A stretch of DNA of 17,298 bases from Nitrospinota bacterium (GTDB lineage Bacteria > Nitrospinota_A > UBA7883 > JADGGD01): contig JADGCD010000020.1 in assembly GCA_015229165.1 (NCBI GenBank), positions 1 to 17,298 on the forward strand. The letters run 5' to 3'. Positions 4,534 through 10,693 of this stretch are shown here, in pieces. The position numbers were made by a program, and so were the translations under genes. The notes beneath the pieces were generated by a model. It did no database searches, was not told the origin of the DNA, and worked only from the letters and a program-made list of their open reading frames with translations. Numbering within the stretch: the stretch's first letter is position 1; each line of letters starts with the position of its first letter.

Positions 4534-7232
4534 CGGACCCTCCCGCTTTTCACCGGCGAGAAGCCGACGGTGCTGTGGCAGAGGGAGCAGTCGGTGGGCC
4601 ATCCGGCCGGGTGGGCCCGCAGGTAGTTGGCCTGGTGGCAGGAGAAGCAGTCCCGCTCCACCGAGGCGCCGGGGAACCGGGGGGCGTACTGGTTCGAACC
4701 GGAGGTCACGTGGCAACTTGCGCATTCGCGCTGGATGACGGCGTGGGTTCCGGTGAAGGTCATGGTCTTGTGGGCGAACTGCTTGGCCGGAGCGAAGTTG
4801 TAGACCGAGTGGCAGCTCTCGCAATCGAGCTGGCTGTGGCTGTGGAAGGCCGCCCCCCGTCCGTAGTCCTTCAGATGGCAGGAGAGGCACTGGCTGTCGA
4901 GGGTCCGGTAGTAGCGGCCGACGTGGCACGCCCGGCAGTCGGCGAAGCGGTGTCCCCCCTCCAGCCGGAAGCCGGTCATGGCGTGGACGAACTGGGTCGG
5001 ATCCCAGTTGCTCTCGGTATGGCAGTCGCCGCAGAGCCGCCCGAACTGGTTCAGGTGGGGGTCGGTGTGGCACTGGGAGCAGTCGGGCGAAAGCCCCGAG
5101 AAGTCGCCGTTCCCCTTCTTGTGGCAGTCGACGCAGATCAGTTGCTTGTGCGTCCCCTTGAGCGGGAAGGCGGTGTTGTCGTGGGCGGCGGGGATGGGGC
5201 TCCAGCTAGCGGCGCTGTGGCAGTTGGCGCACTTCTCGCCGTAACTCCCCTTGTGTTTGTCGTCCCTCTTGTGGCAACCGAGGCAGTCGACCGGCAACGG
5301 CTTCCACTTCGCCTTCCCGTCGCTCCCCTTCACGTGGCACTTGGCGCAGTCGGTCAACCGGTGCTTGCCGGTGAGGCGGAAGTGAGTGTCGAGCCCGTGG
5401 TCGAAGGTGGCGGACATGTCCTTCCACCCGGCGACCACATGGCACTCGGCGCACTCTTTCTTCCCGAAGAGCCCCTTGTGCTCGTCGGCGTGGCACCCCT
5501 TGGCGGCGCAGCTTTTCGTGTCGATGGGGCGGTAGAGTATCCGCCGCTCCCGCTCGCCGTCATAGGCGGTCACGGCGCCGTCGGGGGTCGGCTTGTGGCA
5601 CTTGGCGCACTTGACCTGCTGGTGCTTGCCGTGAAGCTTGTAGGGGGACCGGTCGTGGACGAAGGTGGTCGGCTCCCATCCCTTTTCGGTGTGGCACTCG
5701 GCGCAATCCTTCCCGGCGAACTGGGCGCCGTGGATGGCGCCCCGCTTCTCGACGTCATGGCACCCGGCGTTGTCGCACCGACGGCTGTCCAGCGGCCGCC
5801 AGATCACCCTCCCCCCCTTGTCGGCCCGGTGGCAGGCGTCGCATCTCTCGGTGGCGTGCTTGCCCAACAGCTTGAAGCCGGTGTAGCGGGGGTCGTCATG
5901 CTTGAAGGTGGCCGGTTTCCATCCCTGCTCGGTATGGCATTTCTCGCACGGCTCCCCCTTGAACTGGTCGCCGTGGGTCGCGCCGCTCTTGCTGGCGGGG
6001 GAATGGCACCCGGAGGCGGCGCACGGCTCTTTGGGCAGGCCGGTGTAGCCGATGACCGGCTTTCCACCGTCGTAGGGCGCCATCTTGCCGGTGGGGCGGT
6101 GGCACTTGTCGCAGGGGGTGTCGGCGTGTTTCCCCTTCAGCCGCCAGACCTTGTAGCGGTCGCCGTTGTGGGAGAAGGTCTCGTCCTTCCATCCCTTTTC
6201 GGTGTGGCACTGGTCGCACCCCCGTCCGCCGAACTGGGCGCCGTGGATTCCGGCGCCGTTTCGGGCCGCGCCGTGGCAGGCGGCCTCCTCGGCGCACGAT
6301 TTGTATGCGGCGACCTTGAAGTTCCCGCTCTTGTCGGCGCCGACGTGGCAGGAGAAACATTTGGCGGTGGCGTGCTTGCCGGTCAGCCGGTATTTGGCGG
6401 TGTCGTGGTCGAAGTTGGTCAGCTTCTTCCAGTCTTCCGCCGTATGGCACTTCTCGCATTTCTCGCCGAGAGCGCCCTTGTGCTTGTCGTCCTTCTTGTG
6501 GCAGGCGACGCAGGTGTCGTACTTCTCCACCTTGAAGAGGGCGCGCTCTTTCGTGTTCCCCTTGTGGCACTTCTGGCAGCCGGTCTTTTCGTGGGCGCCG
6601 ACCAGCTTGTATTTGCTCTTGGCGTCGTGGTCGAAGGTCACATCCTGCCCGACGAAGGAGCGGGCGTTGGCGTGGCACTCCTGGCACCGGGCGCCCAGGC
6701 TCTTTTCGTGGACGTCCTTGTGGCAGGAGACGCAGTCCGCCGAGAGGCCGAGGTAGGTGGAATTCCCCTTTTCTGTCTTCTTGTCATGGCACTTGTCGCA
6801 CTTGGCGGTGGCGTGTTTGTCGGCCAGCGCGAAATCGACCAGCCGGTGGTCGAAGGCGTCCTTCCGGCCGCCGGGCCAACTGCCGACCACCATGTCGAAG
6901 GACTTCCCCTTGTGGTCCTTGTGGCATTCGACGCACTTCTTGTTCCGAACGGTCAGGTGGCCGTGGTATCCCTTGACGTAATTGACCGACACGCGGATCT
7001 GCTTGTGGCAGTCGAGGCATTTCTCCTCGTTCACCCCCCCTTGCAGGTCGTGACACTCCACACAGCGGGTGATAGAGTCGAACTCCCCGTGGGATTTGGC
7101 CAGATCGCCGGGAGAGACCAGACGGCCAAAACCGAGCCCGATGTCTTGGGCGAGAGCGGCGGCGGGGACCACGATGGCCAGCACGAGGCCAAGCCAGAGC
7201 GTACGGCGAAGGAACGGCTTGAACACCGGCAT
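4530..7232 (-). CDS. Exported 33-heme c-type cytochrome built from three-heme repeats
   Basis: A 900-residue protein with a Sec signal peptide (cut near ALA|Q, residue 28; no lipobox Cys). I count 33 heme-attachment motifs: 29 CXXCH, three CX4CH (first Cys 404, 486, 575) and one CX5CH (313). After a single N-terminal motif (57), motifs fall into ten three-heme modules beginning at about 72, 167, 241, 313, 404, 486, 575, 650, 718 and 782, then two C-terminal motifs (862, 882). A typical module reads CxxCH..KHKG..CxxCHtexgW..FxHD..LxGKH..CxxCH, so each also carries about three conserved non-motif His, suitable as distal ligands. Density is about one heme per 26 residues. It is the first gene of an operon with a beta-barrel, implying periplasmic or trans-outer-membrane electron transfer. 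Direction (mineral reduction or iron oxidation) cannot be told. No strong SD precedes the ATG. Confidence 0.95.
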   Translation of the reverse strand: MPVFKPFLRRTLWLGLVLAIVVPAAALAQDIGLGFGRLVSPGDLAKSHGEFDSITRCVECHDLQGGVNEEKCLDCHKQIRVSVNYVKGYHGHLTVRNKKCVECHKDHKGKSFDMVVGSWPGGRKDAFDHRLVDFALADKHATAKCDKCHDKKTEKGNSTYLGLSADCVSCHKDVHEKSLGARCQECHANARSFVGQDVTFDHDAKSKYKLVGAHEKTGCQKCHKGNTKERALFKVEKYDTCVACHKKDDKHKGALGEKCEKCHTAEDWKKLTNFDHDTAKYRLTGKHATAKCFSCHVGADKSGNFKVAAYKSCAEEAACHGAARNGAGIHGAQFGGRGCDQCHTEKGWKDETFSHNGDRYKVWRLKGKHADTPCDKCHRPTGKMAPYDGGKPVIGYTGLPKEPCAASGCHSPASKSGATHGDQFKGEPCEKCHTEQGWKPATFKHDDPRYTGFKLLGKHATERCDACHRADKGGRVIWRPLDSRRCDNAGCHDVEKRGAIHGAQFAGKDCAECHTEKGWEPTTFVHDRSPYKLHGKHQQVKCAKCHKPTPDGAVTAYDGERERRILYRPIDTKSCAAKGCHADEHKGLFGKKECAECHVVAGWKDMSATFDHGLDTHFRLTGKHRLTDCAKCHVKGSDGKAKWKPLPVDCLGCHKRDDKHKGSYGEKCANCHSAASWSPIPAAHDNTAFPLKGTHKQLICVDCHKKGNGDFSGLSPDCSQCHTDPHLNQFGRLCGDCHTESNWDPTQFVHAMTGFRLEGGHRFADCRACHVGRYYRTLDSQCLSCHLKDYGRGAAFHSHSQLDCESCHSVYNFAPAKQFAHKTMTFTGTHAVIQRECASCHVTSGSNQYAPRFPGASVERDCFSCHQANYLRAHPAGWPTDCSLCHSTVGFSPVKSGRVR
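5676..5735 (-). repeat. DNA-level direct repeat, copy in module 6
   Basis: Two stretches here (23 bp at 5676-5698 and 19 bp at 5717-5735) are identical to stretches in module 4 (6189-6211 and 6230-6248), with the same 41-bp offset between them. The offset between copies is 513 bp, an exact multiple of three. Confidence 0.8.
6189..6248 (-). repeat. DNA-level direct repeat, copy in module 4
   Basis: Partner of the copy at 5676-5735. Both encode the second-heme region of a module (CxxCHTEKGW) together with the preceding HGAQF. Nucleotide identity at this level suggests recent duplication or gene conversion between modules. Confidence 0.8.
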
Positions 7233-7276
7233 GTCTCGTAAAAGGGAAGGGGCGCATTAGGGCGGAACCGTGGCTT

Positions 7277-7305
7277 AAATTAGTATGCCCTCCCCCCTTT
7301 GTCAA
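7277..7305 (-). promoter_or_regulatory. Candidate promoter of the cytochrome-barrel operon
   Basis: On the minus strand a perfect -35 TTGACA (7305-7300) is followed after 17 bp by TAATTT (7282-7277), which keeps the three most important -10 positions (T, A and final T). The predicted start near 7270 gives a leader of about 38 nt before the ATG at 7232. The -35 is the reverse complement of the -35 used by the divergent nagZ promoter. Confidence 0.5.
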
Positions 7306-7327
7306 AAGGATTTCACCGGAGTATCCT
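7299..7327 (+). promoter_or_regulatory. Candidate nagZ promoter, sharing its -35 with the divergent operon
   Basis: TTGTCA (7299-7304, 5/6 match) and TATCCT (7322-7327, 4/6) are separated by 17 bp. The expected transcription start is about 7334-7335, coinciding with the nagZ ATG at 7335, which suggests a leaderless message. Confidence 0.5.
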
Positions 7328-7334
7328 CGATCCC

Positions 7335-8396
7335 ATGAGTCACGAGCAGCCCCGACGCATCCCCCCCGCCGCCGACGCCCGGCAGGGGGCCGGACGCCTT
7401 TTGACCGTCGGCTTCGACGGAACCCGCTACGACCGCCGGATCGCCCGGATGTTCGACGAACTTGCCCCCGCCGGGGTGATCCTCTTCTCCCGCAACATCG
7501 AAAGCGCCGACCAGACCCGGCGGCTCATCGCCGACCTGAAGAAACTCAACGAAGACCGGTACGCAGGGCGCCCCCTCTTCGTCGCCGTCGATCAGGAGGG
7601 GGGGCGGGTGGCCCGCCTCTCCGCCGACCAGCCCAAATGGCCCACCGCCCGGAGCTTGGGCGCCGACGGCTCCGCCGAACAGGTGGAAGAGATTCACCGG
7701 CAGATCGGGCGAACGGTGCGCAACCTCGGGTTCAACGTCGACTTCGCCCCGGTTCTCGACCTCGACACCAATCCCGACAGCCCGGTCATCGGCGACCGCT
7801 CCTTCTCCGCCGACCCGGAGAAAGCGGCGCGGCTCGGGCGGGCCGCCATCCGGGGGTTGCAGGGAGAGGGGGTGCTGGCCTGCGGGAAACATTTCCCCGG
7901 CCACGGCGACACCCGGCTCGACTCCCACCTCGACCTGCCGGAGGACACCCGCCCCGCCGGACGGTTCCGGGACGCCGAATTGGTTCCGTTCATCGCCGCC
8001 ATAGAAGAAGAGGTGGCCATGATCATGACCGCCCATGTCATCTATCCCGCCTTCGACCCGAAACGCCCCGGCACCCTGTCGCCGTACGTCGTCACCGACC
8101 TGTTGCGCCACGAACTGCGGTTCAACGGGGTCATCGTAGGAGACGACATGGACATGAAAGCCATCGCCGGGCGGTGGGGAGACGCCGAGGCGACCCTCAT
8201 GGCGGTGGAGGCCGGGTGCGACCAGTTGCTGGTCTGCCACGAGACCCCCCGGCGGGAGGTGGTTCACCGGGCGCTGATGGAGGCCATCGAGAGCGGCGCC
8301 ATCGGCGACGTCCGATTCGCCGCCTCCTCCGCCCGGATCGACGCGGCGCTGGCGATGGCGGCCCACTGCCGCATGGACGAAGGGGTGGGAGCGTAA
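7335..8396 (+). CDS. nagZ: Beta-N-acetylhexosaminidase (glycoside hydrolase family 3)
   Basis: This 353-residue protein lacks a signal peptide and matches cytoplasmic NagZ, which removes GlcNAc from GlcNAc-anhydroMurNAc muropeptides during peptidoglycan recycling. Visible motifs: GVILFSRNI at about 47-55, VAVDQEGGRVARL at about 83-95, the loop motif KHFPGHGDT at 185-193 leading to the D196-S-H198 pair of the Asp-His dyad, and GDDMDM at 269-274, in which D270 aligns with the catalytic nucleophile. Length is usual for the short proteobacterial form. I chose the ATG at 7335: an in-frame TTG at 7299 lies within the promoter. The only SD-like GGAG is 13 nt upstream, beyond the normal range and before the predicted transcription start. 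The globin sensor gene follows after 70 bp. Confidence 0.93.
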   Translation: MSHEQPRRIPPAADARQGAGRLLTVGFDGTRYDRRIARMFDELAPAGVILFSRNIESADQTRRLIADLKKLNEDRYAGRPLFVAVDQEGGRVARLSADQPKWPTARSLGADGSAEQVEEIHRQIGRTVRNLGFNVDFAPVLDLDTNPDSPVIGDRSFSADPEKAARLGRAAIRGLQGEGVLACGKHFPGHGDTRLDSHLDLPEDTRPAGRFRDAELVPFIAAIEEEVAMIMTAHVIYPAFDPKRPGTLSPYVVTDLLRHELRFNGVIVGDDMDMKAIAGRWGDAEATLMAVEAGCDQLLVCHETPRREVVHRALMEAIESGAIGDVRFAASSARIDAALAMAAHCRMDEGVGA

Positions 8397-8408
8397 CCCC
8401 CTTGACCG

Positions 8409-8453
8409 GTCGCGCCCATAGCGGGCGAAGACCGCGACTCTTTTTGAAAGAGT
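8409..8453 (+). promoter_or_regulatory. Terminator-like and alternative hairpins between nagZ and the globin sensor
   Basis: GTCGCG (8409-8414) pairs with CGCGAC (8433-8438), enclosing CCC/GGG, and is followed by TCTTTTT: a weak intrinsic terminator for nagZ. A second perfect hairpin, ACTCTTT (8437-8443) with AAAGAGT (8447-8453), uses the last two bases of that stem and the T tract. It abuts the sensor's Shine-Dalgarno (GAGG, 8454-8457). Folding is by eye. Confidence 0.4.
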
Positions 8454-8466
8454 GAGGCGAACAAAA

Positions 8467-9360
8467 ATGACCATCGAAGAGCTGTTGCGGGAGTACCGGA
8501 TCGAAGGAGACGACCTGCGCCGCATCCGGGAGGTGGGGGCGTTCCTTGAAGGGAGGCTCGACGAGCTGGCCGATTTCCACTATTCCCTCCTGCTCGACAA
8601 GCCGGAGCTGAAAGCGTTCTTCCCCAACGAGGCGACCATGAAACGGGCCCGGACCGCTTTCCTCGACTGGTCCGAAGACCTTCTCCGGGGGGAATACAAC
8701 AACGCCTACTTCCTGAAAATCAACCGGATCGGCGCAACCCATGTCCGGATCGGCCTGCCGGCGCATCATGTGAACGTCCAGATGAGCCACGTCCGCTCCT
8801 ACCTCGCCGACGTGGCGGCCCGCCGGTGGGAGGGGAACACCCACGAAGCGGCCATGGCGGTGGCGTCGCTGAACAAGGCGCTCGACCTGAACCTCGACCT
8901 GATGACCCGCTCCTACCGGGAGGAGGAGCTGCGGGTCAATTTCCTCTCGCACCGGATCGACACCTGGATCATGCGGACGGCCCGCTGGTTCGTGGACGGG
9001 TTCAACATGGCGCTGGTCTTCGGGCTGGTGGTCATCGGGGTGATGGCGCTGGGGCTGTCGGCGGACGAGGTGATACACCTTGCCGACCACCGCGATCTGG
9101 AGCGGGGCGCCATCGGGGCGCTGTCGACGATCCTGATCCTCTGGGTGGTCATCGAACTGCTGGACACCCAGATCCGCCACATGAAGGGGCGGGCTTTCGC
9201 CATCAAGGTGTTCGTCTCGGTGGCGCTGGTGGCGGAGTTGCGCCGGGTGCTGATCGCCTCCATCGAGCATACCGACCGGTGGGAGACGGCCATTCTGGCG
9301 GGAACCATCCTGACGCTGGGGGTGGTCTACTATCTGATCTCCAAGATCGACCGCCCCTGA
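8467..9360 (+). CDS. Membrane-anchored globin-coupled sensor (protoglobin/sensor globin fused to PsiE-type domain)
   Basis: A 297-residue protein. Residues 1-160 look like a sensor globin: FHYSLLLDKPELKAFF at 37-52, and RIGATHVRIGLPAHHVNV at 87-104, in which H92 matches the proximal heme His of HemAT-type globins. Residues 178-293 hold four membrane helices (about 179-198, 214-232, 245-263, 275-293) with the PsiE-like stretch FVSVALVAELRRVLI. This architecture is that of the transmembrane globin-coupled sensor known from Geobacter sulfurreducens (GsGCS), a heme sensor for gases or redox with unknown output. From memory GsGCS is bis-histidine ligated, but here the E-helix region (about 55-75) has no His. 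The start is the ATG at 8467 with GAGG 9 nt upstream; a GTG at 8452 overlaps the hairpin and is unlikely. No enzymatic output domain is present. Confidence 0.87.
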   Translation: MTIEELLREYRIEGDDLRRIREVGAFLEGRLDELADFHYSLLLDKPELKAFFPNEATMKRARTAFLDWSEDLLRGEYNNAYFLKINRIGATHVRIGLPAHHVNVQMSHVRSYLADVAARRWEGNTHEAAMAVASLNKALDLNLDLMTRSYREEELRVNFLSHRIDTWIMRTARWFVDGFNMALVFGLVVIGVMALGLSADEVIHLADHRDLERGAIGALSTILILWVVIELLDTQIRHMKGRAFAIKVFVSVALVAELRRVLIASIEHTDRWETAILAGTILTLGVVYYLISKIDRP

Positions 9361-9390
9361 CCGGGCTTTATCGCTTCCAAATCAAAGCGT

Positions 9391-9427
9391 TTCTGCCCCC
9401 CCTGGAACGTTGACAGGGGGGGACGAA
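9391..9427. repeat. G/C inverted repeat overlapping the dnaN promoter
   Basis: CCCCCCCTG (9396-9404) and CAGGGGGGG (9414-9422) are perfectly complementary around a 9-nt centre, with a further TTC/GAA pair outside (9391-9393, 9425-9427). There is no T tract afterwards, so it is a poor terminator. It overlaps the -35 of the dnaN promoter and could be an operator or a stable hairpin ending upstream transcripts. Confidence 0.6.
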
Positions 9428-9439
9428 TATTGCTAATCT
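9410..9439 (+). promoter_or_regulatory. dnaN promoter (extended -10)
   Basis: A perfect TTGACA (9410-9415) is followed after 18 bp by TAATCT (9434-9439), preceded by TG one base upstream (TGC-TAATCT), which is an extended -10. The predicted start is near 9446, giving a leader of about 92 nt. Confidence 0.55.
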
Positions 9440-9456
9440 TTTCGAACCCTTGCCGC

Positions 9457-9480
9457 ATGGGTAGACCGCCACGGTTCTAA
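9457..9480 (+). other. Seven-codon upstream ORF in the dnaN leader
   Basis: ATG to TAA encodes MGRPPRF. Its start context TGCCGCATGG (9451-9460) is an exact 10-bp copy of the context of the dnaN start (9532-9541). No Shine-Dalgarno precedes it. It could be chance or a leader peptide. Confidence 0.25.
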
Positions 9481-9537
9481 AGTGTAATCCGTCATCCCCC
9501 ATCGGCATACATCAAGCTATTTCGGGGAGCCTGCCGC

Positions 9538-10635
9538 ATGGAATTCACGATCGAACGGGACGAGTTCTATAAAGGGCTGCAACGGGCCCAGGGTATCGCC
9601 TCCCCCAAAGGCTCCATCCCCATTCTGGCCAACGTCCTGATCGACGCCGACGGGGGCAAGGTCACCCTTTTCGCCACGAACCTGGACATCGGCCTGAAGG
9701 GCTCTTACGACGCCACGGTGGCCACGTCGGGCCGGGTGACGGTGGGGGCCAAAAAACTGCACGATATCGTCCGGGAGCTTCCGTCGGGGCCGATCCAACT
9801 CCGGGCGGAGGACGACCGGCTCCGGGTCTCGGCGGGGAAGTCCCGTTTCAATCTGGCCACGGAACCGGCGGACCAGTTCCCTTCGTTCCCCGAATATGAC
9901 GAGTCGAACCTGATCACGCTCGAAGGGGGAATGGTCAACGAGATGATCCGGAAGACCGGCTACGCCATCTCGCAGGACGAAACCCGCCTGACACTCAACG
10001 GGGCATTCTTCGAGGTGGCGCCGGACAAGGTCCGGATGGTGGCCACCGACGGACACCGGCTGGCCTATATCCACCGGGAGGGGGCCTTCGGCGTGAAGAC
10101 GCCGGTGAAGGCGATCATCGCAAGAAAGGCGATCGGGGAGCTGTCGAAATTGGCGGGAGAGTCGGAGGAGGGGCTTTCGTTCCTGCTCCACGACAACCAT
10201 GTGATGTTCCGCCGGGGGAGCCTGACGCTGGTGGTCCGTCTCATCGAGGGGGCGTTCCCGAACTACGAGCAGGTGATCCCGAAGAACCACCAGAAAGAAG
10301 CCCGCATCCCGAAGGATACGTTCCTGCGGGCGTTGCGCCGGGTGGCGACGCTGGCGGACGAGAAGTCGCACATGGTCCGGCTGACGTTCGGGGACAACAG
10401 CCTGACGCTGGCCAGCGAGGGGGGAGAGGTCGGCGAGGCGCGGGACGAAATCGACATCGCCTACACGGGGGACGAGATGGTCATCGGCCTGAACGCCCTC
10501 TATGTGATGGATCTCCTCGGAGCCATCGACGACGATACGGTCCGGTTCAAGATGCAGGATTCGCTCTCGCCGGTGCTGGCGCTGGCGATGGAGGATGAGG
10601 GGCAGATGTGTATCGTGATGCCCATGCGCCTCTGA
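9538..10635 (+). CDS. dnaN: DNA polymerase III beta subunit (sliding clamp)
   Basis: A 365-residue protein, the normal clamp length, with three repeated clamp folds of about 120 residues. Recognisable stretches are MEFTIERDEF at the start, GSIPILANVLIDA at about 26-38, ATDGHRLAY in the middle domain (about 179-187), LVVRLIEGAFPNYEQVIP at about 231-248, and the characteristic C-terminus CIVMPMRL. It dimerises into the ring that tethers DNA polymerase III and many clamp-binding repair proteins. GGGGAG lies 8 nt before the ATG. Usually dnaN follows dnaA and precedes recF/gyrB; here the upstream gene is a globin sensor and the downstream gene a small exported protein. No DnaA-box cluster is apparent next to it. 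Confidence 0.96.
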   Translation: MEFTIERDEFYKGLQRAQGIASPKGSIPILANVLIDADGGKVTLFATNLDIGLKGSYDATVATSGRVTVGAKKLHDIVRELPSGPIQLRAEDDRLRVSAGKSRFNLATEPADQFPSFPEYDESNLITLEGGMVNEMIRKTGYAISQDETRLTLNGAFFEVAPDKVRMVATDGHRLAYIHREGAFGVKTPVKAIIARKAIGELSKLAGESEEGLSFLLHDNHVMFRRGSLTLVVRLIEGAFPNYEQVIPKNHQKEARIPKDTFLRALRRVATLADEKSHMVRLTFGDNSLTLASEGGEVGEARDEIDIAYTGDEMVIGLNALYVMDLLGAIDDDTVRFKMQDSLSPVLALAMEDEGQMCIVMPMRL

Positions 10636-10650
10636 CCCCGACGCGGGGTC
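10634..10650 (+). terminator. Hairpin overlapping the dnaN stop codon
   Basis: GACCCCG (10634-10640) and CGGGGTC (10644-10650) form a perfect 7-bp stem with an ACG loop, starting inside the TGA stop. No T tract follows, so it is at best a weak or Rho-assisted terminator, or a 3'-end stabiliser. Confidence 0.4.
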
Positions 10651-10680
10651 TGCGCGAGGGGCTCCGCCGTTATCGCTTCG

Positions 10681-10693
10681 ATGACGGCGTCAT
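10681..10693. promoter_or_regulatory. 13-bp palindrome between dnaN and the exported protein gene
   Basis: ATGACG-G-CGTCAT is a perfect palindrome around one central base, placed 132 bp before the next start codon. It has the symmetry of a dimeric regulator site. I cannot place a confident promoter beside it. The rest of the 189-bp gap shows only short G/C hairpins. Confidence 0.35.

Larger units (their letters stand above)
5286..6296 (-). repeat. Central block of four modules with expanded first heme motif
   Basis: Modules 4-7 (residues 313-649) all start with an expanded cysteine spacing: CAEEAACH (6273-6296), CAASGCH (6003-6023), CDNAGCH (5757-5777) and CAAKGCH (5490-5510). Modules 4-6 are also followed by an HGxQF signature. 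None of the other modules has an expanded motif, which marks this block as an internal duplication series. Confidence 0.85.
4650..7019 (-). repeat. Tandem array of ten three-heme modules within the cytochrome
   Basis: Ten imperfect repeats of 64-95 codons (residues about 72-861) each hold three heme motifs. The most constant landmarks are the W about 9 residues after the second motif's first Cys, the FxHD/H after it, and the GKH/GTH/GGH six residues before the third motif. The flanking one N-terminal and two C-terminal motifs look like incomplete modules, giving 1 + 30 + 2 = 33. Confidence 0.85.

Noticed and set aside
2788..4626. 612-codon plus-strand frame across the barrel gene
   Set aside because: It overlaps the end of the 2174 gene and the whole spacer. 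Composition is Gly/Val/Pro-rich without domains; the barrel on the minus strand is clearly real.
3151..5073. Extension of the barrel frame upstream to 5073
   Set aside because: The extra 180 codons are a shifted frame of the cytochrome gene. The ATG at 4533 has an SD, a signal peptide and the ATGA overlap.
4650..7019. Repeats as a CRISPR or satellite array
   Set aside because: The periodicity is of variable length and codon-phased, and is explained by heme modules.
4575..7241. 888-codon open frame on the plus strand opposite the cytochrome
   Set aside because: It is the antisense shadow of the heme repeats in GC-rich DNA. Its translation is low-complexity Val/Gly/Ala/Leu with no motif, while the minus strand has 33 heme motifs and a signal peptide.
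7299..7334. TTG start 36 bp upstream for nagZ
   Set aside because: It lies on the -35 box of the predicted promoter and adds 12 residues unlike NagZ N-termini.
9361..9537. Replication origin next to dnaN
   Set aside because: No TTATCCACA-like DnaA-box cluster or AT-rich unwinding region is visible.
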